From: CAWGCE01 sp964480915
Lineage (GTDB): Bacteria; Planctomycetota; Planctomycetia; Pirellulales; Pirellulaceae
Length of the DNA stretch: 48,401 nucleotides
NCBI GenBank assembly: GCA_964480915.1
Contig: CAYZRS010000039.1
Location: 1-48,401, forward strand
Direction: 5' to 3'
Below, in pieces: positions 8,975-17,612 of this stretch. A program made the position numbers and the translations under genes. How positions within the stretch are numbered: position 1 is the stretch's first letter; every line of letters begins with the position of its first letter. A model generated the notes under the pieces. The model saw only the letters and a program-made list of their open reading frames with translations. It was not told where the DNA came from and did not search any database.

Positions 8975-9511
8975 ATGAAGAAACGACACCTGCTAGGAAT
9001 TTGGTTGGTATTGATGGGTTCAGGGGCTGTCGCTCAGGAGCCGCCAACTCCGGAAGTGACCGAACATCACAAAGAACTGGCCAAGGAAGTCGGCACTTGG
9101 GAAGGCTCAATGAAAATGTGGATGGCGCCCGGCCCCGACCCCATGGAATCGCCTGTCCTCGAGACGAACACACTCATGGACGGTGGTTTGTGGATTGTCA
9201 CCAATTTTGAGGCGGGCCCCTTTAAGGGCATGGGAATCACCGGTTACGACACCGCCAAAGAAAAATACATCGGAAACTGGGTCGACAACATGTCGACCTA
9301 TATGTCGGTCATGAGAGGCAAAAAGAACAAAGATGGCGACTTGCAAATGCATATGATCGGCCGCAACCCGATGACGGGCGAAGATGAAAAAATGAAGTCG
9401 GTCTCAAAACGCGTCAGCGACGACGAAAAAGTCATGACAATGTTTAAGGCTGGCGACGGCGAGGGAGAGTGGATCAAGCAATTCGAGATCGTCGTCAAAC
9501 GAAAGACGTAG
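8975..9511 (+). CDS. Exported DUF1579 family protein
   Basis: 178 residues from the ATG at 8975: a signal peptide (MKKRHLLGIWLVLMGSGAVA) followed by a DUF1579 domain filling the rest. Family-typical features are LAKEVGTWEG near the start of the mature protein, TLMDGGLW, GMGITGYD and IGNWVDNMST. The family is a small beta-barrel-like fold common in planctomycetes, with no established biochemical function. The protein is single-copy in this window and monocistronic, ending at a hairpin terminator. Confidence 0.85.
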   Translation: MKKRHLLGIWLVLMGSGAVAQEPPTPEVTEHHKELAKEVGTWEGSMKMWMAPGPDPMESPVLETNTLMDGGLWIVTNFEAGPFKGMGITGYDTAKEKYIGNWVDNMSTYMSVMRGKKNKDGDLQMHMIGRNPMTGEDEKMKSVSKRVSDDEKVMTMFKAGDGEGEWIKQFEIVVKRKT

Positions 9512-9547
9512 TGAGTCGTCGCTCGAAACGAGGTCATGGAATCGAAA

Positions 9548-9588
9548 GACGCCGCCGAGAGCTCTGCTCGGGCGGCGTCCATTTTTTT
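9548..9588 (+). terminator. Rho-independent terminator after the DUF1579 gene
   Basis: Stem GACGCCGCCGAG / CTCGGGCGGCGTC (one bulged G) with a short loop, followed by A and seven T. It starts 37 bp after the stop at 9511. Confidence 0.85.
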
Positions 9589-9776
9589 GAGTGACCAAGA
9601 AGACGGGGCGCCGATCGTGTGCTGGCCACACATCGCGACTGAGCCCCGTCGAGCCCGTCTGCGCTTTTCACGAGCAAAGCCTCTTGCGCCAATGCATCGG
9701 TTACGCAGTGGCTCGAAAAGGAGTTAACGCCGGTCGGGCGACAGGGAAGAACGCAACTGCGTTCGGCTGGCTAATG

Positions 9777-10040
9777 TCAGCTGTAGCCACTGCCGCAGCT
9801 GCTGGCAGATTTTTGCTGTGTCGCGCCGTAGGTCGTCTGCGAACCGTCCAGTCTCCAGACCGCATCGCTCGCCGTGGGAGCGGCTGACGCCGCCAAAGGT
9901 TGGTGGATTTGCGGCGTTCCAACATAGGATGGAACCGGTTTAGGCTGATTCATAATGCAGCCGCAGCATAGTAACGGCAAAGCGAGCAATGTTCGCAGTG
10001 CGATTGCGAGCCTCGAAGCATTTGGCGTGAATTGCGTCAT
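9777..10040 (-). CDS. Small putative lipoprotein
   Basis: 87 residues. A basic and then hydrophobic N-terminus ends in LLALPLLCCGC, which fits a lipobox with cysteine 28 as the lipidated residue. The mature part is about 60 residues, rich in Pro, Ser, Ala and Gln, and looks unstructured. No domain is recognised. It stands alone: about 290 bp without a supported gene separate it from the ABC permease gene on the same strand upstream. A short mature chain with an intact lipobox argues for a real small lipoprotein, but there is no further support. Confidence 0.55.
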   Translation of the reverse strand: MTQFTPNASRLAIALRTLLALPLLCCGCIMNQPKPVPSYVGTPQIHQPLAASAAPTASDAVWRLDGSQTTYGATQQKSASSCGSGYS

Positions 10041-10328
10041 CCGTTCTTAGGCGGGCTCCCCCGCATTCCATAGGTCGCTTGGTGGTCTGACTACCGTGGA
10101 TGAGACGTGTTCTCTAACGGATAGAATCGGTCATCCACGAGATCAACTCTGTGCCCTCGAGCACAATCGTTGAAAACCACGAGAAATCGAGACGCAAGCG
10201 GGCCGCACCTCGATCTTCGCTAGCTGCATGCGCGCGTCCCCAAAAGACAGCAGACGAATTCACGAGAGCCAAATACAAAGTGGCGTGGGCTCCGCAGCTG
10301 CCGCCCAGCGTCCGAGCTCGGACCCGTA

Positions 10329-11732
10329 CTAGACCGCTTCCCAGCGCCGCGCACAAATACGAGCGATCCCCATGAAGGCCACGGTCATCAGCAGTAGGAC
10401 AAGCACTTGGGGCCATAGCTTCATGACACTCTGCAAGATGCCATCCGCTGGATCGTCGTACCAGAATACCTTGAGAAAACCGTCGATCGCCCAACCGTTG
10501 AATGTAAATTTGCTCAGTCGTTGAAAGCTCTCGGGCATCACGAAACGTGGAACCATGCTGCCACCAATCGCCGACATCACCAAGACCACGACGGTCGAGA
10601 TACCATTCATCTGCGCCCGCGTCCGCGACAGTGTCGCCAGCAGCATCCCGAAACCGGCCGCTGCCATCGCGGTCACCGTCGACACAATTAGGCAGCCGGC
10701 GATGTGATTGGCTGTGAACAGATCGAGTCCAAAGACGAATTTACCCCACACGAACATCACAAGCAGTTGTAAGAATCCCATTAACGAATAGAACAGCCAC
10801 TGACTTCCCAGCAGCGTATTCATCGACAGGTTTGACGAAAGCAATCGATCTAACGTTCCCCCATCCTGTTCTTCAAGCAACGAGCCGGCAGCTCCCGTTG
10901 TGGAGAAGAGCAGAAACATCACTCCGATGCTGGCCGCGTAGTAGGAGATCATGCGGTTCTTCTGCTTCACCGCTTTCGCATTGGCTTTCGCATGATCATC
11001 GGGGGACCGCGCAGGTGAAGCGTCGACACGAACAAAACTGGCCATGCCTCCGCCACTACTCTCTTCAGCAGTTTCACCTTCTGCAGCGGCATCGTTCCCG
11101 ACCTGCTCGCCGGCGTCTTCACCATCCAGTTGCGACCGAAGAAACCCCTTCGCCGATTCGATGATTTCGGTCTGCTCATCGCTAAAATTCAACCCACTCT
11201 CTTCCAGCATCCCGAGCCCCTGATCAAGCATCATGTCCGGAGCGGCTTGGAATGAAGTCGCTTGCAGCAAGCCGACGATCGACGGCTGAGCCATCGGGTT
11301 GGAAGAATCGTAAACCAACTCAATCGCTGGCCCAGTCCCTGCGAAGTCAGGGAACTGATCGCCAAACCCGGCCGGTACCAGCAGCGCCGCATCGTATTTT
11401 CCACTGCGAACCGCCGCTCGGGCGGCTGGCAGGTCGGCGACTTCGGGGCGGTCGGCTTCGCTGTCCGAATCCGAGGCCGATGAAGTCCCCGCCCAAATCA
11501 CATCGATTTCCGATCGCTCCGCGAGCACTTTCATCATGCTGACCGAAACCTTGGAATCGTCGAAATCGGCCACAAGCAGTTGTAGCGGCTTCACCGAACC
11601 ACCGCCGCCGCTCGACCCGCCAAAGATCGACGCGAAAATCGAGAAGAAGATGATCGGCAGAATGAAAGTCAGCGCCAAGGCGACTTTGTCACGGCGTAAG
11701 ATCGTCCAGAGATTTCTGAGCAGAGTTCGCAT
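10329..11732 (-). CDS. ABC-2 type transporter permease
   Basis: 467 residues of the ABC-2 permease fold. An N-terminal helix (about 19-40, LTFILPIIFFSIFASIFGG) is followed by a large extracytoplasmic region to about 260. Five or so membrane helices fill the C-terminal half, including a stretch with MFLLFSTTGAAGSLLEEQDGG, the family's conserved segment between helices 2 and 3. The extracytoplasmic part includes a Glu/Gly-rich low-complexity run. It pairs with the ATPase gene immediately upstream; the ATPase TGA and this ATG share one base (TGATG), indicating translational coupling. Export of a lipid, drug or polymer is inferred from the family; the substrate is unknown. Confidence 0.9.
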   Translation of the reverse strand: MRTLLRNLWTILRRDKVALALTFILPIIFFSIFASIFGGSSGGGGSVKPLQLLVADFDDSKVSVSMMKVLAERSEIDVIWAGTSSASDSDSEADRPEVADLPAARAAVRSGKYDAALLVPAGFGDQFPDFAGTGPAIELVYDSSNPMAQPSIVGLLQATSFQAAPDMMLDQGLGMLEESGLNFSDEQTEIIESAKGFLRSQLDGEDAGEQVGNDAAAEGETAEESSGGGMASFVRVDASPARSPDDHAKANAKAVKQKNRMISYYAASIGVMFLLFSTTGAAGSLLEEQDGGTLDRLLSSNLSMNTLLGSQWLFYSLMGFLQLLVMFVWGKFVFGLDLFTANHIAGCLIVSTVTAMAAAGFGMLLATLSRTRAQMNGISTVVVLVMSAIGGSMVPRFVMPESFQRLSKFTFNGWAIDGFLKVFWYDDPADGILQSVMKLWPQVLVLLLMTVAFMGIARICARRWEAV

Positions 11733-12655
11733 CAGTCACGCAACTCCCGTCCGGTGAGGTGAATAAAGACGTCTTGCAGCGTCGGCGAGGCGACTTGGAG
11801 ATCGGTAATCGTGGCGCCGGCCGAGTGCAATTGCTCCACCAGGGGACCAAGCTCTCGGCCGATGTCACCCATTTTGGTAGAGACACTCTTCCCGTCGACG
11901 ACGAGGTCCGCGCCCAGTGTTTGTGAATCGAGTGGTTGCTCGAGCAGAATCTTGACTTCTCGTTCGCTGCCGACCGTGTTGGCCGCCAATTCGTCTAAAG
12001 TTCCCGCGGCAATTGTTTTGCCGTGATCAATGATCGCGATACGGTCACAGACTTGTTGTGCTTCGTCCAACAGGTGAGTCGTCAGTACGAGTGACGCGCC
12101 CTCGCTGCGCAGCTCGGCCATCATCTGCCAAATGCGAGCGCGACTTTGCGGATCCACACCGACCGTAGGCTCATCCAAAATCAGGACTTGCGGTTTATGG
12201 AGCACACTGCACGCGATGTTTAGCCGGCGCTTCATGCCGCCCGAGTAGTGATCGACCAAATCGTTGGCTCGATCCTCTAGGCCGGTCCAGGCGAGCACCC
12301 AATCGATGCGTTCCCGCAGCTCGCGGCCGGTCACACCTTGGAATTCACCAAAGGCGCGGAGATTTTCGCGTGCGGTCAACGGATCGTACAGGGCGATTTC
12401 TTGTGGCACGATACCCAGTTGGCATCGCGCCCGTGGCTGGCGCTCATTGTGAATCGGTTGGCCGAGCAATTCGATCTGCCCCTGATCCAGAATGGCTCGC
12501 CCAGCAATCGCCTTCACCAGCGTCGTCTTTCCGGCGCCATTCGGTCCGAGCAGCGCCAGGACATCGCCTTGATGGAGCGTGAATTCGGCTCCGGCCAACG
12601 CGGTCGTCTCACCAAACTGCTTGGACGCACCTCTCACCTCAAGCACAATCGACAT
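11732..12655 (-). CDS. ABC transporter ATP-binding protein
   Basis: 307 residues from the ATG at 12655, where the family's N-terminus begins (MSIVLEVRGASKQFG). An upstream in-frame start at 12745 would add 30 residues unlike the family. Walker A is GPNGAGKT at 37-44, the Q-loop is in GIVPQE, the signature is YSGGMKRRL near 137 and Walker B is LILDEPTVG near 157-165, followed by an H-loop in TTHLLDEA. A C-terminal extension of about 85 residues resembles the accessory domain of CcmA/NatA-type exporter ATPases. It powers the permease encoded directly downstream. Confidence 0.93.
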   Translation of the reverse strand: MSIVLEVRGASKQFGETTALAGAEFTLHQGDVLALLGPNGAGKTTLVKAIAGRAILDQGQIELLGQPIHNERQPRARCQLGIVPQEIALYDPLTARENLRAFGEFQGVTGRELRERIDWVLAWTGLEDRANDLVDHYSGGMKRRLNIACSVLHKPQVLILDEPTVGVDPQSRARIWQMMAELRSEGASLVLTTHLLDEAQQVCDRIAIIDHGKTIAAGTLDELAANTVGSEREVKILLEQPLDSQTLGADLVVDGKSVSTKMGDIGRELGPLVEQLHSAGATITDLQVASPTLQDVFIHLTGRELRD

Positions 12656-12866
12656 GGCTGGCCCATCCCCAGAGAAACTCGCACGCACCCCACGCACTGT
12701 CCGAGTATTCGAACAGCCAAGGCAAATCTTGGCAATCGCTGCCAAAACTTCGGCAAATTTGGCCGAATTCGACTTTTTTCGAATTATTCGTAACGAAGTT
12801 GCAAGATCGCGGCAACGAAGCAGAGTGTACCATTAAGCAAGAACAATCTTCTGGGGCAAACGGTCG

Positions 12867-13457
12867 ATGAACGCCATTCCTGATACACGTGCCAGCTTGA
12901 TTGTGCGCTTGCCCAATGCGGACGACGCACCTGCTTGGACCGAGTTTGCCGAGACTTACGAGCCGTTTGTTTATCAGTTTGCTCGCCGGCGTGGCTTGCA
13001 AGATTCGGATGCTCGTGAAGTCGTTCAGGAAGTTTTCCTGGGGGTCGCCAAGGCAGTCAAGAAATTTGAGCCTGACCAAAAGCGAGCGAAATTTCGCACC
13101 TGGCTATTTCGAATCGCCCGCAACCAACTGATCACTCAAATTTCGAAGCGACGCGATCAGGTCGTCGATTCGGGTGCCTGGAAACACTTGGAAGGTGAGC
13201 TCGCTCAGGGCGATGCCGATTCGATGCACGAATCGGAATATCGCCGTGAGGTTTTTCATTGGGCCAGTCAGCGTGTCCAACGGTCGGTCAAACCGGAAAC
13301 CTGGGCCGCCTTCTGGCAAACCAGTGTCGCTGGACGATCGGTGGACGACGTTGCCGAGCAATTGGAAGTGCAAAAAGCGATGGTCTACGTCGCGCGGAGT
13401 CGCGTGATCCAAAAACTGCGACTGGAAATCCGGCAGTTCGAAAGTGGTAACGAATAA
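12867..13457 (+). CDS. ECF-type RNA polymerase sigma factor
   Basis: 196 residues with sigma-70 region 2 at about 25-95 (EFAETYEPFVYQFARRRG, VVQEVFLGVAKAVKKF, FRTWLFRIARNQLI) and a region 4 helix-turn-helix at about 135-185 (SVDDVAEQLEVQKAMVYVARSRV). The protein kinase gene starts one base after its stop codon. In planctomycetes such ECF/Ser-Thr-kinase pairs are a recognised group in which the kinase and its associated domains are thought to control the sigma factor. No classical anti-sigma gene is adjacent. The target promoters are unknown. Confidence 0.93.
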   Translation: MNAIPDTRASLIVRLPNADDAPAWTEFAETYEPFVYQFARRRGLQDSDAREVVQEVFLGVAKAVKKFEPDQKRAKFRTWLFRIARNQLITQISKRRDQVVDSGAWKHLEGELAQGDADSMHESEYRREVFHWASQRVQRSVKPETWAAFWQTSVAGRSVDDVAEQLEVQKAMVYVARSRVIQKLRLEIRQFESGNE

Positions 13458-13458
13458 G

Positions 13459-15234
13459 ATGCATTACTCCGATCAACAACTTACGAAGTTCCTAGAAGGC
13501 GTCGATTCGGACGAGATCGATCACGACCTCGCCAAGACCGATCTCGGGCATCTTGAGAGCTGCGAAAAGTGCCGCGAACGGTTGTCGAAACTGGCTGGCG
13601 AAGGGCCCTGGCTCAACGACTGGATGGACTCGGTCGGCGACGAAACATCACAGTTCGAATCGACCGACATCTCGAATAGATCGTCTTCCGTTCTGATTTC
13701 GGTCGAACCGTCCGATGCAATGCACGAACAGTTGCAGTGCGATTCGGTACGCCTCGACTTTCTTGAGAGTCCCGCTCACCCCGAGTTGCTCGGCCGTCTC
13801 GGACGATACGATATCGAACGTCTGGTCGGTACGGGCGGCTTCGGTGTTGTATTCAAGGCTCGCGATTCAGAACTGAACCGGATCGTCGCCATTAAAGTGC
13901 TGGCGCCTCATCTGATGAACAGCGGGCCAGCCCGACAGCGATTTGCCAGAGAGGCTCAAGCATCGGCCGCCGTCGTACACGACCATGTCGTGCCGATCTA
14001 CGACGTCGTTGTGAATGAGACAATCTGCTACTTCGTGATGCAATACATTGCGGGTGAATCACTGCAGGAACGCGTCGATCGTCGTGGCCCCTTGTCGACT
14101 GAGGATGTGCTGCGGATCGGTGCCCAGATGGCAGCCGGACTGCATGCGGCTCACGAACAAGGGCTGATTCACCGTGACGTAAAACCGGGCAACGTGCTGC
14201 TAGAAGACACGGTCAATCGAGTGATGATTTCCGATTTCGGTTTGGCTCGCGCGGCCGACGACGCCAGCATCACTCGGTCAGGAGCCATCACCGGCACGCC
14301 ACACTACATGTCGCCCGAACAGGCCAAGGGGGGAGCGATCGACTTGCGATCCGACCTGTTCAGCCTCGGCAGCGTGATCTACTTCATGTGCACTGGCCGA
14401 TCACCGTTCCGAGCGCCTCAGATGATGGCGGTATTGAATCGAGTCTGTCACGAAGACTATCGTCCCGTCGAAGAGATCAACCCGAACGTTCCTTACGAGC
14501 TGACGCAACTCGTCGACCGACTGCTGAACAAAGATCCACGGCAGCGATTCGAGTCGGCAGACGAAGTCCATATTCTGCTGCAGCGACTTCTCAACGATTT
14601 CCAAAGCGGCAACCTGAGACCTCGACGATTCCTGTCACCTCGCTTACTGGCCAAGAAACATCGTGGCGCCATTGCCGTGGCGATGGGTACCGCCATCGGA
14701 CTGCTGGCTTGGCTCTCGGCTCCGACGCTGATGTCGCAACGACAGACCGGCGAGGAAGTTGCCAGTACAACGACTTCCATTCCCGGGGACACGAATGGCC
14801 GATTCTCGTTGACGACCAACCCTCCACCGTCCGGCCAGCGCCGTTACACACAGCGTGGCTTGTCCATCGCCGGCAGTTTCGTAGGAGACGCGATCCAAGA
14901 AGCCCTGGTTGCAACGCAAAACGACATCAACGACATCGAATGCCGCGCCGCCTGTAATGACAGCCTTAGTCAAGATTCGTTATGGAGCCATGAAGTCGGG
15001 TCGATCAACGCACTGCTAACCACTTGGGAGCAAGAACTCGATTCGGAAATGAATGCCTGCGACCACGGGCTGCCGACGGGAACACCGTGCCCCATTTGCA
15101 ACGAAGGCGGGGAGGGAGCCGACGAATGTAACGAACCCTGCTGTGAGGAATGCGACGCGGCAGAATCAGAAATCGAAGTATCGGTCGAATCGACCACAAC
15201 ACACACAACCACAAAAACAACTCAGCGGCAATAA
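13459..15234 (+). CDS. Transmembrane Ser/Thr protein kinase with Cys motifs at both ends
   Basis: 591 residues from the ATG at 13459. An N-terminal zinc-finger-like segment contains HLESCEKCRERL, the HxxxCxxC pattern of anti-sigma-type zinc domains. The Hanks-type kinase domain spans about 118-380. It has the glycine loop GTGGFGVV, catalytic K146, HRDVKPGN with D240, DFG with D259, and GTPHYMSPEQA in the activation segment. A membrane helix lies at about 403-425. The exported C-terminal part is Cys-rich near its end (CDHGLP...CPICN...CNEPCCEECD), suggesting metal binding or disulfides, and ends in a Thr-rich tail. It probably senses an outside signal and regulates the sigma factor encoded one base upstream. 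The short gap and the following RBS make this one operon with the secreted protein. Confidence 0.93.
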   Translation: MHYSDQQLTKFLEGVDSDEIDHDLAKTDLGHLESCEKCRERLSKLAGEGPWLNDWMDSVGDETSQFESTDISNRSSSVLISVEPSDAMHEQLQCDSVRLDFLESPAHPELLGRLGRYDIERLVGTGGFGVVFKARDSELNRIVAIKVLAPHLMNSGPARQRFAREAQASAAVVHDHVVPIYDVVVNETICYFVMQYIAGESLQERVDRRGPLSTEDVLRIGAQMAAGLHAAHEQGLIHRDVKPGNVLLEDTVNRVMISDFGLARAADDASITRSGAITGTPHYMSPEQAKGGAIDLRSDLFSLGSVIYFMCTGRSPFRAPQMMAVLNRVCHEDYRPVEEINPNVPYELTQLVDRLLNKDPRQRFESADEVHILLQRLLNDFQSGNLRPRRFLSPRLLAKKHRGAIAVAMGTAIGLLAWLSAPTLMSQRQTGEEVASTTTSIPGDTNGRFSLTTNPPPSGQRRYTQRGLSIAGSFVGDAIQEALVATQNDINDIECRAACNDSLSQDSLWSHEVGSINALLTTWEQELDSEMNACDHGLPTGTPCPICNEGGEGADECNEPCCEECDAAESEIEVSVESTTTHTTTKTTQRQ

Positions 15235-15240
15235 CACCAT

Positions 15241-15247
15241 AAAGGAG
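15241..15247 (+). promoter_or_regulatory. Strong Shine-Dalgarno site
   Basis: AAAGGAG, 5 nt before the ATG at 15253. It is unusually strong for this window, which suggests high translation of the secreted protein relative to the kinase. Confidence 0.7.
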
Positions 15248-15252
15248 TCACG

Positions 15253-16326
15253 ATGTCAAAATCCACAATCCTCGCAGCACTGATGTGCTTGACGATTGGT
15301 TCGATAGGAAACGCTCAGAGCTTCCCTGAGCCACCAGCCAGACCGAGGCCTCCAGCCATGCCCGGAGGATTTTTCCAATCATCGGATAACCCGATGAGCA
15401 AGCTGGCCAAAGCTTGGTTAGATTCCGAGGATGAAGACGATCGCGAAAAAATTTCTGACAAGACCTATGAACTGTTGGAAGAACAATTCGAGCAGGACAT
15501 GGCGCGTCGTGAGCAAGAATTGGCCGCAGTCGTGCAGCGAATTGATCGCTTGCGAAGCCAACTCGATAAACGAGCCAACAAGAAAGACGACATCATCGAA
15601 CTGCAGCTCAAGCAAGTGACGATGGCCTGGGAAGGACTCGGGTGGGCCGAACCGGAAGGAAATCGCAACAACCTCATGCGTCTCTACACCGACGCCGCCA
15701 ATCGCACCGTGCACGGTTTTACGTCGACGGAAAACTCATCACCTTTCAATAAGGTGGCTCAGATCGGTGAATGGGTAAAATCCAATAACCCCTTCGCTCA
15801 GGTCGGTAACAGCAAACCTGTCCACGCCATCGTGAACGCTGCCGTCAAAGGTGACAGTGACGAGTTGGCAGACGCCGCTGATCGTCTCGCCGAAATTGCA
15901 GCAGAAGAAGACCCCGTGTCGGCGAACGACATGATCTGGTCGGTCTACCGCGAAGTCGGTGATCAAGTCGAAGACAAAGACTTCTGGGCAGTCATGGCTA
16001 AAGCGGCAGACGATGCCGCCGACAAGCTGGACAGAGACGATTTTTATACAACCGGAAACATCCTGGACACGGCCGCACACTGCCACTATCTCGCTGGCAA
16101 CCAAGACGTGGCTGAAAAGCTGCAGAAAGAGGCCGTTATTGCTTCCGCGATGGCTCAGGGAGGCGAACCGGATGGGGAGATTCTAGCATTCCTCTATGAA
16201 GTTGCCGGCGAAGAGGGCAATAAGTGGACGAAGAGCGATACCAAGAAGATCGTTCGCAAGCTAAGAGCCATCGAAGACGGCGATGACGAATCCGAAGACG
16301 ATGAAGAGGGCGGGCTTCTCGACTGA
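15253..16326 (+). CDS. Secreted protein, third gene of the sigma/kinase operon (unknown function)
   Basis: 357 residues with a signal peptide ending at GNAQS, then a Pro-rich linker (PEPPARPRPPAMPGG). Next comes a charged helical region at about 60-130 that is probably a coiled coil, and a longer alpha-helical segment with repeated Ala, Asp and Glu. The C-terminus is highly acidic (DDESEDDEEG). No family is recognised. It sits 18 bp behind the kinase gene with a strong RBS and before a terminator-like hairpin, so it is very likely part of the same operon. It could be a ligand, sensor or effector of the kinase's exported domain; that is inference. Confidence 0.8.
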   Translation: MSKSTILAALMCLTIGSIGNAQSFPEPPARPRPPAMPGGFFQSSDNPMSKLAKAWLDSEDEDDREKISDKTYELLEEQFEQDMARREQELAAVVQRIDRLRSQLDKRANKKDDIIELQLKQVTMAWEGLGWAEPEGNRNNLMRLYTDAANRTVHGFTSTENSSPFNKVAQIGEWVKSNNPFAQVGNSKPVHAIVNAAVKGDSDELADAADRLAEIAAEEDPVSANDMIWSVYREVGDQVEDKDFWAVMAKAADDAADKLDRDDFYTTGNILDTAAHCHYLAGNQDVAEKLQKEAVIASAMAQGGEPDGEILAFLYEVAGEEGNKWTKSDTKKIVRKLRAIEDGDDESEDDEEGGLLD

Positions 16327-16357
16327 GCCGCGACTTCCGTTCATTGAATTGAGCCGC

Positions 16358-16404
16358 AGCTGGTGCCGTGCCGGCCCTCAAAGGGCACGGCACTAGCTGA
16401 TTTT
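16358..16404 (+). terminator. Hairpin between convergent genes, probable terminator
   Basis: Stem AGCTGGTGCCGTGCC / GGCACGGCACTAGCT (15 bp, one G-U pair), then GATTTTCC. The T run is short, but the stem is very stable and lies between the convergent secreted-protein and protease genes. Confidence 0.75.
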
Positions 16405-16421
16405 CCTGTCGCCTCCGTAGA

Positions 16422-17435
16422 TCAAGACCCCGGATAAGCGTACTCGTATTCGATCACTTCTTCCGGCAAGACGCTTTCGTAAATGATCTCGCCTTCCACG
16501 CTCGGCACCCATTCATTCGTCGCTTCGACGATCACCGGTTCAACGGCGGTTAATTCCATTTGTTGTCGTTGAGGTCGGGGGACTGGCATCGCCGCAATCT
16601 TCATCCCATCCTTCTCTTTGAATTTCCGTCGCTTGCTTTTCGAAGCGGAACAATTGCCTTTCGCATTCCTGGGAAGATCGGCGATGAGTAGGGCCAACGG
16701 ATAAATGTTCGAGCCTCGCGCAGGCCAGGTGGCGCGCAGCGGCTGGTCGTTACGCGTGCGCATCGTTTCATGCGACCACCAGAACCACCCCCCGGAAATA
16801 ATGCCGAGCAACTTCCCATCGCCGTCGAATATTGGCCCACCCGAATCGCCAGGCAAGAGTGGCTGATCAGCGTAAATACGTTCCTCATCGGTCGGCGCAG
16901 ATGCGCTCGCTGTGAAGTGTCGCAGCCCTTCGTCCAAAGATCCTTTGCCGCCCAACCCGACGAACTCTACCGGATCGCCGCGCTCTGCCGAACGTCGAGC
17001 CAAACGAGCCGCGGCCACATCCTTCGGTATCCAAACCCACAAGATGGCCACGTCTAAATCATCTTCTCGTCGAACAATACTGCACTCACGAGAAACATCT
17101 TGCGCTGCATTCGCATAGAAAACACGTATCTCTTTTTGATCCACGTTGCGGCTACGGCGCGAGCCAAACAGATGACTGGCCGTCGCCACAAACCCTAAGT
17201 AGCCATCTTCTTCTGGCGAATCTCTGTCGACGTGAATGACGACACCCGTTCCCGTCTCCCAATCGCCCAAGTCGCCACCGACGCGAATCATCACGACCGA
17301 CGAATGATGAGGCTTCGCCGGGCTCCACTGCCAAAGCGGTCGATCGGGCTCTTCAGCCAAAAGGGACGACACGCTGACGATGAGAAATGCTGAAATCGCA
17401 CTTCGTGCTGGGAATCGCTTCATCTTGAGTGCCAT
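16422..17435 (-). CDS. Secreted trypsin-like serine protease
   Basis: 337 residues from the ATG at 17435; a GTG at 17453 and an ATG at 17423 are alternatives. The start was chosen because it leads into a normal signal peptide (SAISAFLIVSVSSLLA). The chymotrypsin-fold triad is visible: H88 in TASHLF, D128 in DDLDVAILWV and S198 in GDSGGPIF. The oxyanion-hole context (LLPGDSGG) is intact, so it should be active. About 100 residues after the protease domain are Lys/Arg-rich and then acidic (EGEIIYESVLPEEV), without a PDZ domain. It acts in the periplasm or outside; the target is unknown. It converges on the kinase operon. Confidence 0.88.
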   Translation of the reverse strand: MALKMKRFPARSAISAFLIVSVSSLLAEEPDRPLWQWSPAKPHHSSVVMIRVGGDLGDWETGTGVVIHVDRDSPEEDGYLGFVATASHLFGSRRSRNVDQKEIRVFYANAAQDVSRECSIVRREDDLDVAILWVWIPKDVAAARLARRSAERGDPVEFVGLGGKGSLDEGLRHFTASASAPTDEERIYADQPLLPGDSGGPIFDGDGKLLGIISGGWFWWSHETMRTRNDQPLRATWPARGSNIYPLALLIADLPRNAKGNCSASKSKRRKFKEKDGMKIAAMPVPRPQRQQMELTAVEPVIVEATNEWVPSVEGEIIYESVLPEEVIEYEYAYPGS

Positions 17436-17612
17436 AGACTGCCCGCCATACACGATTTAAGAGACCCCAATATTGTGGCCTCTTCTAGCAGAACAGGGAA
17501 ACGAATTCCTCAGAAGGGCTAAAACAACCAGCGAAAACATCGCTGCCTGCGGCCAATCGTACCGGACCTTTGTTCCGCGAGGCCGGCGAACAGACGGGAC
17601 CGCGACGCCCGA

